The notes below the pieces were generated by a model. That model was not told the origin of the DNA. It saw only the letters and a program-made list of their open reading frames with translations, and made no database searches. From Dirofilaria immitis (lineage: Eukaryota > Nematoda > Chromadorea > Rhabditida > Onchocercidae), in NCBI GenBank assembly GCA_024305405.1, contig JAKNDB010000107.1:2480001-2544000 (forward strand): 64,000 nt of DNA, given 5' to 3'. The stretch's first letter is position 1; each line of letters begins with the position of its first letter. Shown here one piece after another: positions 37,950 through 52,400 of the stretch. Made by a program: the position numbers and the translations under genes.

Positions 37950-40900
37950 AAATTTTTAAACTTTTCTTTTTTTAATATTAATTACATGTAATTAATTAAA
38001 TTATAAAATATTTTGAAGAATATGCGGTAGATGGATAAATATAGATGATGTAGTATTAATGCTTAATTTTCTCCAAATATTATTAACATATCAGTCGGAC
38101 TCCTTTAAATCTCTTTTTTCCTTTAAATATTATAGAATAAATTTTTTTAATAATAATAATTATTTATTATGTTCCTTACAACAATTATTTATTCATGATA
38201 CCGTAATATTCTAATTTCAGAACAAGTCATTTAATTAATTTTACTTATAATTAAAACATTTGTACTGATAAAAATTCATTCCATCATATTTTTATGGGAT
38301 ATTTCACAATTTCATTCAAAGATCATATCAGTTTAATCAATTGCTAAATTAGCTGATAATTGGTTGTATTATTCAATTTGTCCTAATCGAATTTTTTTTT
38401 GATTTATTAATTTATATTTAATATATATCTGAAATGATTTTATATTCTAAAAATAAATACATATTCATTAGTATTATAAATATAAAAACACATGATATTG
38501 AAATAAGATTGAATTTAGAAATAAATATAAAATAAGATAAATCGATATATAAGTATTCAAATTTGGATGAATTGGAAAACTATTGATATTTGATAATTTC
38601 ACATAAATATAAAAACTTTTACTATCATTATCATTATAATTTAAAAAAATAGTTGAAACCAAAATAGTTGAAACCAATCAATCAGTCAAAATTGATCAAT
38701 TATTAACATAATTATAATTTAATCATTTGCTTATTTTTTTTAGATATAAATGTTGAGTATTTAAGTAATATTCAAAGATTGTAACTCATGATGTCAATGA
38801 TTAATTTAATTGATTGATTTTTTTCATCGATTGATCGTATTTTTATGAAAAATATTGAATGATATAAAGTTGTTTTGTTGATAAATGCAAAGATAATGGA
38901 GATATGAGAAGCAAGAAAGAAGGATACTATCATTTTTTTTTATTTTATTTTTAAATTTCATTAAATTGAAAAAGTATATCGAAAGGAGAATTTTTCATTA
39001 AAGTTGCTTATATGCAAAGGCTTATTTAATTCGATCTCTTTTATTTTCGAATTTATTTATATTTTATCTTTTGAAAAATAATATTCTAATCTTTGCTATC
39101 TACGAAAAGTTTATTATTTTTTAATAATTCATTCAATATTAATAAATTGTTTTAACTTAATTTTAATATATTTTAATCTATCTATTATCGATTGAATTCT
39201 TCTTATTGAGATGATATTATATTATACATTTTTGAGTTTCATTTTAATTATTGGTATATTGATTGATCAGAAAATTCAAAAATTTTCATAATCAATCAAT
39301 ATTCATAATTATGTTTACATTTATATTCACAGATTAATCAAATTAAGAAAAATAAAGATGAAGAATTTTAATAGTATTAGCAGGAAAAAGTTGATGATTT
39401 TATCATAGATAATTTACTCTATTCAAACTTAGGAATAGTCAAGGTCTTCTATTGATTAAAAGAACTAACATTAGAAAAGGAAATGATTTTAAAAGTAAAA
39501 ATCAAGATATAATCATACTGATATTACTTAACATATCCTTATCATTACAGTCAAATTGATAAATATGCTAAAAGATTAATTATTTATAAAATCAACATAT
39601 AAGAAAATTTTCTTTAAAAAATAACAATTTTAATTCTACAAATAATTTATCTTCAATTGTAGCTATCAGAAGTCATTTTGTTTATTACAGTAATCACTTG
39701 ATTTCTAACAATTTTCTTCAATTACTGTATTATTTACTTTCAAGAGAAAAATTTCCAACCATAGAAACTTGAAAATCATAACTAGAACTAGTTATTATTA
39801 AATAGTAATATCGTTTCTACATTTCACTTCCTATTGGTCTTTTGAAAAGTAAGCTTAATTTTTAGGAATTAAATTTGATATCGAAATAAGTTCTTCATAG
39901 ATTTTTAGAATAATTAATTGATAATGTTTAACTTTAACTCCTATCAGATAATATCAATTATTTTAATGATAAAATGAAAAAATTATTGCAGAAATTTGAA
40001 ATGATTAAGAAGAAAAGAATGAATTGTATTATCACATCTATGCAATAAAAGTGATAATCAAAATTTTCATCAATTGAAAATAAAAAAATGTATGGAAGAT
40101 AATAAAATCGTCCAATTCAATTTTAATTCATTTCGATATTACAATCATAAATGATGGAAATGGCAATATAACAGAAGTAATGTAATCGAAGAGAATTAAA
40201 TTAAAATTGAAAGTAATCTATAATTAAAACTTTAGAAAGACCAAAGAGATGAATCTTCAGGACATTATTGGTGGATGGGCGTTTGGATAATTGTTGAAAA
40301 CACAAATAATTCATATAAGAAGAAATAAAAGAGCCAAGCAACATAAAATGATTCATATAAGGAGAAAATGAAATAGCCAAGAAGGAAAATATAGATGAAA
40401 AAATGGTAGGAATTTTTGAATTGATTTTAAAGTGCATAAATAGTACATAAGTAAAATGAAAAAATGATGATTCATTTGCTATTGCCAGGTAATTAATTAT
40501 GATAGAAATATTTAGGAAGGAAGAAATAATTACTGTATATTTTATATTTCAAAAATTATACTATTAATTTTGTATTTGTTAGATATAAATTCATCATGAA
40601 AATTTGATGAATTATATTATACTAAGTAATGATGAATACTGTATAATCATATTTCTTTTTATTTTAATTAATATTAATTATAATTTAATTATTCAATTAC
40701 AATATATCGATAACTTGTAAAAAATCCTAATGAATGTATGTCAATATGATTGCTTAAAGTATTTCATTTTGTAATTTCTAATTTTAAATTATTTCAGTTA
40801 AAAGTTTACGGTACAAAAAATTTAGCAAAAATTTTCAAAACTAGTAGTTTATATTTAATACAAAAAAATATTAATATTAATTAAAATAGTATAATAATAA

Positions 40901-43900
40901 TATTTTATTCATTTCATATATCCAAGTTATGGCTTAAGAAAATAAGCAAAGAAAGAAAGAAAATATTTTTGGAAAATTGAAATTTGCAAATCTATTTAGA
41001 TTGAAGTGCTATTTATTTAGATCTTATCTTATTTCCTATATTGTTCAAACTACTCCTTTAAAATAGAGCTATTTCTGGAATTAAATTTCAATAGATAATC
41101 GATATTACAAGTAAACAGATAAGAACATTTGATAATTATTCAAATAGATAGATGTTTGAGCTTAATTAAATTGGCTAGGAATTTTGGAAGTTATGCGATC
41201 AAGAAGTGCCTATTATTGATAGAAGAAAGTATACGATTGTAAAATTCACTTTTTATATTTTATCATCCGTATATATATCTTATCATCCGTATATATATCT
41301 TATCTCTAAATAATAGCATATAAAAAATGAAGAAAAATTTAAAAAAAAAAATCATAATTTTTTTCCATTAAATTTATCCTTTTATTGTCAAAAATAAAAA
41401 TAAGAATTATCAAAATGATAATATTTCCTTTATCATTATTATTTGATAAGTAAATTTTTCTATTTTTAATATATTAAAATGATAAAATTTTTAATGATTA
41501 ATAATAATATAGCTGATAAGAAGTTGTTGGAAAATTTTTTTTTATTTTGATTATTAAAAGTTATAAGTATTTAAATTAATAAGTTTGCAAAATGATATGT
41601 TATATATGTTAGGTATCAATTATAAATTATGTAAAGATTTTTGCTTTTTTTTTTGCATAACTAACAGAAATAATAAATCAAAAAGCTATAAATTATAAAT
41701 AATAAAAATGAGAAATAGCATAAATATCATTTATATTCTCTCCTTTTATTAAATAATTCAATATCTAATATTTATTATTTCAGCAATCTCATATTATTTT
41801 TCTTCCTTTTAGCAAATGAGAAATGAATTCATTATTATATCATCAAAACAATCAATAGATTATATTATATTCTCAAAATGATATTTACACTGATTATTTA
41901 TTCTTATCTATATTGCTTAACATTTATTCAAAATTTTTGCTATCGATTTTTATTCAAAATAATTTTTAATTCATTTTCTAATAATAATTATAAAGTTATC
42001 ATTGATAAGATAGATTAATTACTATAAATTAATAGCAGAAAAAGAAAATATAATCTTGATATGTTTATATCACGTACTAGTATTTGTTTTGATTTTAATC
42101 ATCAAAAATTCACCTGCTATAAACTGATAATAAAAATTTATGAGCATGATTAAGTTATTTGAATTACATTTGCATCTGATAAGAAAAGAGCAAAAGAATT
42201 TAATAATCTGACAAAATTATCAAATTTCATTTTTATAATTGAATAACGTCTAGATTCAAAATTAAATTCAAATTTAATTCTTTTTATATTTCTAAATTCA
42301 TTTCGAAATAATAGATTTCAATTTAATTATCAAGAACAATCTTTTCTTTTTTTATAGCAGATGAAAAAAATAGAAATATAATTTCATTTCGTACTTATAA
42401 ATTCCCTAAACTAACGCAACTAACATTTGCTTATTTTCATTTCGTTGAAATTAATGTCTTAAATTACAGAAAAGAAATGGCGGCCATAAAAATTTAGTCG
42501 TTTCAATTAGTACTTTTTAAAAAGAAAAAAACTTTAAGAAAATGTTCGATTTAATTTTTGTAGTAATTAAAGCCAAATAATTCGTTATAATTTATATCTC
42601 TTTAAGTGAAACACAAGAAGAGGACGAGAATGAATGGAAGCGAAAAATTTATATTTTTAGCGATTGTAAAACAAATTTGAAAATTTCTGAAATTATTTCA
42701 TTTAATTTATTTGTGATAATGAAAATTATCTAATTTCTTTAAATTATCAACTTTTTCTTATAATCAATCATTCATCAGAATAAAATAAAATACTAATTTT
42801 TCCTTATAGGCAATCATTGATTAGAATAAAATAAAATACTAATTTTTCCTTATAATCAATCATTTATTAGAATAGAATAAAATACTAATTTTTCCTTATA
42901 ATCAATCATTTATTAGAATAGAATAAAATACTAATTTTTCCTTATAGGCAATCATTGATTAGAATAGAATAAAATACTAATTTTTCCTTATAATCAATCA
43001 TTTATTAGAATAGAATAAAATACTAATTTTTCCTTATAATCAATCATTTATTAGAATAGAATAAAATACTAATTTTTCCTTATAGGCAATCATTGATCAG
43101 AATATAATAAAATACTAATTTTTCCTTATAATCAATCATTTATTAGAATAGAATAAAATACTAATTTTTCCTTATAATCAATCATTTATTAGAATAGAAT
43201 AAAATACTAATTTTTCCTTATAATCAATCATTTATTAGAATAGAATAAAATACTAATTTTTCCTTATAATCAATCATTTATTAGAATAGAATAAAATACT
43301 AATTTTTCCTTATAATCAATCATTTATTAGAATAGAATAAAATACTAATTTTTCCTTATAATCAATCATTGATTAGAATAGAATAAAATACTGATTTTTC
43401 CTTATAATCAATCATTTATTAGAATAGAATAAAATACTAATTTTTCCTTATAATCAATCATTTATTAGAATAGAATTAGAATAAAATACTAATTTTTCCT
43501 CATAGGCAATCATTGATTGGAATAGAATAAATAAGATCAAACGACGAAAAAAGTTTGAAATTTTTAAAACCTAATATGCTTAAAAATTGTTGTCTTTTTA
43601 AAATACTTACTTGAAAGTAATTAGATATATTAAATCTTCTTTTTTTTGAGCACTCGTATAAATTTAACAAAGGAATTAGAAAATTGAATTTTTAGAAGTT
43701 TTATAAACTGAAATTTAGATTTCTCAGTTGATAGATTTATTGTTGACTACTTTATAATTTCTCAAGACTAGGCTACGCTAGACTAAAACGCCTGCTATAA
43801 GAATTTGAAAACTTTTGTTCTTCACATATTGAAAATGATGAAAAATCTGGAAGTATAGATGACAAAATTAAGAAATTTTCAATTTAATATCATCAAGAAG

Positions 43901-46900
43901 AAGATAGTTTAATGGGAAATAAAATTTCACTTCGTTTTTTATAAATAATTTTTTTATTTTATTGAAATGATGTTATATCACTATCCAAGTTGGCTTATTT
44001 TATTATAAACAATAATGAGCAATCAATTAATAATAGTTGTTAAAAACTTAAGCTGCAAATAGGGAGATAATATTGGTAGTAGTACAATTTATAATATGTA
44101 AAATTTTTTTATTTTTCTTATACTTATTTTAATCTCTTAACTGATAATTTCCGTATGATAATTACCCTATCCTTATCTTAATCATAATTCAGCATAATTG
44201 ATATATAAGCCTTGAACATTTCTTTACTAATTAGGATGAAAAATTTTAGAGAAAAAAGATAGGATTATAACGAAATTTGGAAATATAATAAAGTTTGATA
44301 TGTATTAGTGATAAAAGTCAGTTGGCTATTCCCGAAATGAAAGTCTTCGATATTACATTATATTCTTCTACTGGTTGTACATCTGTTGATGATATGATAA
44401 TTTTATTTGAAACGATTTTCAATCAGCCGATGAAATTATTTAATAAAGTTATTCTACTATCTAATTTTAAGCTTTCTAAGAAATCTATCACGAAAAAATC
44501 GGGATAAATTAGCTTAGGAACGAGAAATGATTGACAGAACATATATATATATATATATATAGGCCTAAATTTTATTATTAATGAGTATATAAAATAGAGA
44601 AATAAGTTAGTTATGCATTGATAATAAATAATATCAGATATTCTTAGAGTATAATTTTGATAATAAAAAAAATTAAGTAATTCTTTGATTATTTCAATTA
44701 TATGTTATATCAGTAATAGAAGCTAAAATAAATTTTTAAATTTTCTATATCAAATTATCCAAACTATTTTATTTTTTTATAATAAATATTCTATAAGCAA
44801 AGGAAATACTGAAAAGAGTATGAAATTAAGATTGAAATGGTTCAAATCTTCTTGTTAACCTTGTTAACCTTTAAATAGCTTAATATAGGAAAAAGAAAAA
44901 TTTTAATTTTTTTATAAAAGATTAACAAGATTTTAGAAATTTGCAGTATTGATAACTTTACAAAATTATATTGATAATTTAATAAATTATACTGATAACT
45001 TAACAAATTATACTCATAACTTAACAAATTATACTGATAACATAACAAACTATTAAATGATTTTTAAGTCAAATAAATTGTAAAATTTGTAAATTTATAT
45101 TAAATCAATAAATTTGATATATATGATTTTAAAAAAAAATGAATGATAGCAAATGAAAGGAAATTTTATTCTTCAACAATTTCATCTTATGCATTTATTT
45201 AATGGTATTTTATATCAAAAAATTCGCATCAATTGGTTTTCTTCCTCTCTCTCTCTTTCTCTCTCTCTCTCCTCTTTTGTCTTCAATTTTCTTCAATTTA
45301 TTTATGTCTTAAAAAATTTTTTTTTCTGTTCGATTTTTAAATATGCTTGAAGAAACTATTGTGATAAGTTTTGATATGTTAAAATTACGGGGAAAAAAAA
45401 GAATAGGAGAAGGATGAGAAGAGAAGAGAAGAAAAGTTTTAAGTGATATATTTAAATTTTACATAGTAAATAAGAGAGAGGAAAAGTAATAAGTACTTAC
45501 CTTTCTTTACTTTTTTTCTCTTCTTTCATCATTTTTATATAAAAAAAAAGTAAAGAAATGTCAAATGTCTTTATTCAATCAATAAGTTACCTTTTATATA
45601 CAAGAAGAAAGAACGATAGAGAGAGAGAGAAAATAGAGAGAAAAGAAAAAGAGAAAGAGAAAGAGAGATTTACATTAAGTAAAATAAAATGCTAATTTTA
45701 TTCATAGAAATTTTATTAGAAAGACGAAATTATTTTTGAATGTGAAATATTTTGGAAGGTGCAATTATTTGAAGGAATACTATTGGAGAAGAAATTATTG
45801 AAATGATTGCTTGCTTCCAAGTAACATTTTACCTTTCTCTTTTTCCTTTTTTTTTTTTTACTTGATTTTAAATTTCATTTTTTCTTTCTTTTCTCTTTTC
45901 CATTTCAATCATTTAAATATTTCTAATTTATCTATTCATACTTTTTATTGTTTTCATCTTCTAATAAAATATTTCAATTTATTATCATCATTTTTAAATA
46001 TCTATTATTATTATTATTATTATTATTATCATTTTATCATCTAATTCTTTATTTCATCATTATTTTTCTTCTTCATTAAATATTTCATCTCTTATCATTA
46101 TCATTGTTTTTTTTTTAAAATGGGAAAATATCTATCGATCATATATTATATTAGATGTAATAAGAAAGGATAAATGATTAAATGAAAATGATTGTTTCTT
46201 TAGAAAATGAAAAGCACAGGAATTAAATTAAAATTACTTCAATTATTCAAATAATTATCATTTTTTTCCTTTCCCAATTTCTTACTATTTAAATTCTAAA
46301 TATGAAGAAAAACAAAATTAATATGTAATTTTGAATTGATTTTTATTTCTCAATGATTCATATCAAATTATTGCAAAATTAAAATTAAGTAATTTTGATA
46401 AATTAAATTGTTGCAGTATGCTATTTTGTAATATTATTTTTCCTTCATTATTCTTGCAATCTATGCAATACAAGAATGATAATTGATAATATCATATTGT
46501 AATTAAAACTTTGTTAAATAACATTTATGTTGAAATTAAAATTAATATACAATAATATAAAGTTGAATTATTTTATACGACAATCTTATCCATAATATTG
46601 AAATAATAAACAATAAAAACGTATGTGTATTGTAAATATATTTATTAATTTGAACTAAAAAAAAAAATCTAATTTTAAATACTTTTATATTGAAATAAGA
46701 TGAATAAAAGTTATTATAATATTATATTTACATGTCTAAAAACAAATTATTTCATAAATTTTTAAAAAAAAATTTCGTAATATTGAAATGATAATTTTGA
46801 TGATAGTAGATGATAAAAAGGGCAAGAAAATAATTATGATGATATTGTGTATAGATGCATTTCATATTTCTGTTTATCGATGATAACAAATTTAAATAAA

Positions 46901-47170
46901 AGTTATCAAATGATTTACTTAGTTTTAAGTTTGTCAATTCTTTCTACCATAATCAAAGATACATATTGAAATTATTGATTATAAATTTAAAGCATATACT
47001 ATATGTGTGGAAGAAAAAGTATTATTCATCATATAATCATCCTTTATGCTATTAATATCTTTTCGTCTTAAAATAATTAATTTTCTGATAATTATGGGAT
47101 AGAACAGAAAATATTATCAAGACCATTATCAATTATCAAATTAATGCTTTGAAACAATTGATGAAGAAGC
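37950..47170. other. Nine-kilobase gene-poor AT-rich region
   Basis: No gene can be supported. It holds a 46-bp satellite (42757-43530), minor tandem repeats (41262-41303, ~20 bp x2; 44964-45056, ~21 bp x4-5; 40277-40382, ~60 bp x2), (AT)n at 44541-44563, (CT)n at 45243-45273, GA-rich tracts at 45418-45670 and an (ATT)n run at 46002-46030. TGATAA/TTATCA motifs are very dense. One open segment at 44295-44507, with a protein-like stretch KVFDITLYSSTGCTSVDDMI, has no recognisable relatives and no clear splice context; it may be a decayed exon. Confidence 0.6.
42757..43530. repeat. 46-bp satellite array, about 16 units, with a 138-bp higher-order period
   Basis: The unit begins ATAATCAATCATTTATTAGA and ends with AAATACTAATTTTTCCTT (46 bp). 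About 16 copies run from 42757 to 43530. A variant unit carrying ATAGGCAATCATTGAT recurs at about 42808, 42947 and 43085, which is every third unit (138 bp). After that the array continues as plain monomers until a final variant near 43503, preceded by a unit with an 8-base internal duplication (TTAGAATA). Confidence 0.95.
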
Positions 47171-47172
47171 TT

Positions 47173-48235
47173 AGAGGATAACAATAAACTATTGTTGGGT
47201 TATCCAAGGATTCCCGGTACCCTTATAATATCGTCCAGTGTTTGAATTGAGTGATCTTGGTGTATTAGTTAAAGAATATGATAATTTTGGTGGAACGATC
47301 AAAGAACTGCTCGTCGATGGTGAATCATATGAATATTGAACATATGGGTAATAAATTCCCGCATTACCATATCCACCAAAAATAGATCTTCGATTACCGT
47401 ATCCACTCCAAAAACCGCGATTATATCCCCATAATGAGTACGGATAATAGAGATCAGCTGAAGATATTTAAATTAATTGATACATAAGTAATTATTTAAC
47501 TGAAATTATTGATTTTGAATAAAAATTTTTGATGAATGAAGGAAATATTCAATGATACCTTGACCGTAAGCAATTCTAGGATAAGTAATCCATGGATTAC
47601 CATAGCCTAGATATGGCATATCGCCGGTAAGAGCTTTCAAACCAAGAATACCTCCCAATGATACAGTATTTTCAATAGCAAATGCAACATATAAGATGAT
47701 TTGAAAACCTGAAAAAAGAATTAATTCTTCTAAATTTTAATTTGAAAAATTAAAAAAGCATTTAAATTAAAATATTGAAAAATTTTAGCACACCTGACTA
47801 TATTATAAATTATGTATGCAACTTTAAGAATTAAATATTCTATTATAAAAATATTTTATTATTTCATAGTAATTGATTATATATATTTAAATGTAATAAT
47901 ATTTATAAAAATTATTCAAATTTATTTTTATTTTTGTATAAATTTATATAGCTATTAAAATATGATTGAAATGTTTAAATTTTTAATTAATTTTATAATT
48001 AAATTTTTTAATTAATAAGAATATTTTAATTAAAAATTTCATTTCTATTATTTATATTTAATTTATCAAATTTAAAAAAAAAAAAGTTAAAATAAAATAA
48101 CCGAATTTGCGGGAATAATAAGAATGCATGTTGAGGAAGAGAAGACGAAGGAATTATAATATAATATAAATAATTGTATGAGAAAAGTTGATTTTATAAA
48201 AAAAAAAAAAATTACGATACTAACCAAAACATGAT
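47173..48235 (-). CDS. Small Gly/Tyr-rich secreted protein with GNPWIT repeats
   Basis: Two exons are clear on the minus strand: about 47552-47709 after CTTTTTTCAG, and 47202-47459 down to a TAG near 47199. The first encodes a hydrophobic leader-like stretch FQIILYVAFAIENTVSLGGI, then MPYLGYGNPWITYPRIAYGQ. The second begins DLYYPYSLWGYNRGFWSGYG, contains FGGYGNAGIYYPYVQYSYD and ends GTGNPWITQQ. The motif GNPWIT therefore occurs at both ends. A short first exon ATGTTTTG before GTTAGT at about 48228-48235 would supply the start, but its phase does not fit by one base; a one-base T-run error would fix it. Overall it resembles the small GY-rich secreted or cuticle-associated proteins of nematodes. 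Function is unknown; orthology is not claimed. Confidence 0.6.
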
Positions 48236-48239
48236 GTAG

Positions 48240-49469
48240 TATTTATTTTATATGTTTTTTACTTTTTCCTCTTCAAATTATTTTCATTTCTATTATCATT
48301 CGTTTTTTTTTTTTTATCTATGACTCATTCTAATTTGAAATTCAAGTTTTCTTAAATTTCAAACAAAAAAAAAATAAAAATACAAGTTTGTTTATATTTT
48401 GACCTAATTTATATTCTGATAAAATTAAACATTTTTAATTTTTCTATTCGATCATATTTCCTTTTACTTTTGATTTTATTAAATAAATAAAAAAAACGAA
48501 TTAAAAAAGCAAAAAATAAAATATTATTGTTTATATAATTTTTGATGGATGCATTAGTCGCATTAAATGAAGTGATAAAAAAATAAATAAATACATCGAT
48601 TATCTGATTTAATCAAATGGGCAAAAAAAATAAATAAATACATCAGATTTAATCAGATGGGTAAAAAAAGAAAAACTATTTTTTCATACATTTTTTTTTC
48701 TCAATAATTTCTTTTGCATACAAATGAATGAGACGATGTGCAAAAGAATTTAAAGTAAGAATGAATATTCTAAATAGAAAATAAAAAAGTTTGCTATTTC
48801 CAGTTCAAATTACAATAAATATATTTGGCTTTTTTTTATGTCATTCTTTTGAAAGAAAAAAATATTTTTATATGAAAATAATACGAAGAGAGAAGCAAAA
48901 AAAAAAAAATTATTTCAACGTTTACAAACAGGATTTTAGAAAAGCAAGGAAAGGATGGGAATAATTTTATGTATTCTGATTATTTGATAAATATATTTAG
49001 AACAAATAATCACAGAAATTATCATATATTTGATAATCATAACATTTATTGATAAAATACTTTTTGTTTATTTTAACAATTATTTTTGCATAATTATTTT
49101 TACTACACAATAATAATTCTATAAATTCATAATAACATTTGATGAATTAATCATTTTATTTGCTTACTTTATGTTATTGTTATTTTTTACATTTTTTAAA
49201 ATTTCAATTAGAAATTTAAAATAAATAAGTATTACACAAACTTTATGCATTAAAAAAATCGCATCATACATTTCGAAAAGATTATAAACAGATAAGGTCG
49301 GGTTGTATTTATTAATAGATAAGGTCGGGTTGTAGAAGATACCGAATTCTAACTCATTTGAAAGATTATTTTATGCTTCCAATTGAAATCTATAACTAAA
49401 GTTTGATTTGCCTTTATTTACATACTTATGATTATTTCAAAAACATTTCAAGGTAATCGTTTAAATTGA
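48240..49469. other. Intergenic AT-rich DNA
   Basis: Homopolymer-rich DNA between the Gly/Tyr-rich gene and the tectonic stop. A 26-base AATAGATAAGGTCGGGTTGTA-type motif is repeated at about 49288-49336, and a ~40-bp AAATAAATACATC/GATTTAATCAGATGGG unit is repeated at 48578-48665. No gene is seen. Confidence 0.6.
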
Positions 49470-52400
49470 TCAAACTAAAGTTTTGGTAAAGAAAGGATAG
49501 AAGAAATCAGGTGGCAATGCAATATTAATAGTTGGCATTTTTGCAAATAATTGAACAGGTGCAGCAGTATGATCAACAAAATAAACAATAAAATTGAAAT
49601 AAATATATTGATAAGGATATATGGTTAAATCAATGATATCTGGCTTATTTAATTCAATTTTATATGAGATTAAACGATGAGAATATGCGAAAACATTCCC
49701 AAAACGTACATATGCAAATTGCATCGATAGAGCGGTTGTTATTTCACAACTTTCATCCATTTTTTTCTATAAAAATTAAATAAATTTTAGGAAAAAAAAT
49801 ATTGCATAAAAGATTAGAGTGAAGTATGTAATTAATGAATTTAAAATATTTTTCTTTAATTATATTAGCTATACGTATAGAGATTGAATAGTTAATATTT
49901 GATCATATCATGTTGATTATTGATTTGAAATAATTGAAAATTATACATTTATTTATATTTGATTAAATCCATTCTATAAAATAAAAGTTAAATTAAATTA
50001 TTTACCATTTGTGAAGAAGATAATCTATCATTTTGCATAGTAATTGTTTCATTTTTATTATTTGGTAAACCGTAAACAATAATTGAATTCCATTTATCGA
50101 GTAAATATTGAATTTGAGTTAATAATTGAGCACATGTAGTAATTCTGCAATTAGCTGATTACTATCATAATATACAAAATAAATTTTTATAGGATTTCAA
50201 TTTGTTAAATATAATCTGATAATCTGATAATATCATTGTACAATTAATTACAAGAAATTATTCTAATCAAAAACTTTGAGCTAATTAATTTATTTAAATA
50301 ATGTGATAAAATTTTTTTGCAATAAATAAAATTTTTATAATTCATTTTAAAAATGATAAATATAATTTAGCCAGCTAAAATAAAAGAATAATAATAAATT
50401 GATTAATATTTATGATATGAAAATTTTTAAAACAAACCTTAGACGACATGCTGTATTAATTTGAATACCAAATCTTATATTTACTTGTTGCTCTCGATCA
50501 TCACATTCCATTCCATATGGTATTAAAAATTCTTTCTCATTATCAATTTCAATAATTTGTCCCATATCATATCCTATTGGCTTTGCTATTCTCATAGTAT
50601 TTGACGAGGTTGATGAAATTTCGATAAAAATTGCATCAAATCGATAAGATTGTCGAGAATAACTTTGATTTGTTATATTAGCATAATGAACATTCGCAGA
50701 TATATCTTCTAGAATTCCATCATGCGTGATAAATTTAATCAATATCTGTAAACTTATTATATTATTTTATTGATGTTAAAACTAATTTTAGATTTAACTC
50801 ATTCTATGCTATCTATTATAAACGATGGCAAAATTCTCGATCGAATTATTTTATTTATTGATAAATTACGTTTGAATGTGCAATGTTTAATTTTAATTAT
50901 AATTAGCAATTGTCATATTTAACATTTAATATATGAATAATTTGCAGTTTCTTATCAAAATTATCAATTACCGATGAAACAGCATTGATACATGCAGTAC
51001 CATTCCAATGTAACCAGTAAACCGGATGATTCTTTTCCGGAATACTTTCCATTGATACAATCGTTCTATTATTATTCTTCTAAAAATTTCTTCTCTGTGA
51101 ATAATTGAAATTCATATTTGAAGAAGAAGAAGAAGAAAACTTTTTAATTTTAAAATTTATTGGTTTATAGAATTTCTGATAAATTTGCATATTCATTCGT
51201 CATTTATTGGATAAGTATTTAATTAATAAAAATTGATATATGAGATAACTTGAAATAATAAATGAATTATTCTTTATTGATTAAAATCAGTAAGCTTAAA
51301 CTTTGACCTCATTATCATTAAAGAATGCAGCAGAAAATTTTAATTTATCTGTTTTAGCATAATATAAATATTGCTATTACTTTTTAGTGTTAAGTTGAAC
51401 CAAATTTCAATCTTTCAAAGATGAATTATCAGATTTTTTTTTTGCAAATTCAAACCTATCGAAGTGATAAAATGAAAATTAAAAAAAAAGAAAAATATTA
51501 AAATAAAAATTATCAATAGCATACCTTTGTGGAATATTTGTGTAAATAATAACTAACATTGATATATTTTAAATCAATACAATGCTTTTTATCAAATTTA
51601 TCATCCCAATCAGGTAAACAAGTTATGCTGGTATTCTTAAATAAAGCTGAAATTGAAAAGATTTTCATTAAATCACTTCTCTTTCATTTAAAAATCAATT
51701 GAAAAATGATAATTTTATCATGAAATAATTATCATATCAATTCAACTATTTCATCCTATTAATAATATTTGTATGAAATGAATAAAACTAAAGAAAAAAA
51801 TAATAATAAAAATAAAATGAAATAAATAATTAAGACAAACGAAGTGGTGCAGTTCCAGTACAACGATCAGAAAATATCGCTGCCGGATATTCGAAAGGTA
51901 TTGCCTTTTCGTCATCCCATATTTCCATTATTTCTTCCTTAAATTCTCTATTAGAATAGTATCATAAGTTGCTAGCTTATCAATGAAAGAATATTAAATG
52001 CAATTGATAATATTATTTACATAGTATGGCTTATCAAAGATAAGAAAATATACCTCTGGAAAAGAAATGGCATCATTTCTTGGAGTTAAATATTTTCGAA
52101 AATGGCTTATTGTTCGAAATGGTGCTGGTTTTATAGAGCTGATTTTTTCTAAAAACTTCTGATTTGATTTTCAAATTTATCTCTTTTATCTTTCTCTTCT
52201 TTTTTTCCTCTCTCTCTCATTTGTTTTGCATTTCTCTTTTGCTTACCAATTCATTTTGATAATTTCAATAATTATTTATCTAATATTTACTAATTTTTTA
52301 ATAAATCAATCAAGCAAATAATTTAATTTTACTATTATTAACTTTTAATTAAAATTTTGAAATTACTGAGATAGTATTATGCTACCAAACTTTCAATATA

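Noticed and set aside
37558..37959. Plus-strand open frame with a poly-Asn run
   Set aside because: Translation of the (AAT)n microsatellite in the protease intron; the opposite strand carries the supported exons.
40201..40437. Minus-strand 78-residue open frame
   Set aside because: Spans a short local duplication in AT-rich DNA with no splice-site or homology support.
42757..43530. Regularly spaced repeats reminiscent of CRISPR
   Set aside because: Units are contiguous with no unique spacers, in a eukaryotic genome; it is a satellite.
44295..44507. Plus-strand 70-residue open frame with a protein-like stretch
   Set aside because: Not called as a gene: no family recognised, no clear splice partners and it lies in repeat-rich DNA. 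Kept only as a possible decayed exon.
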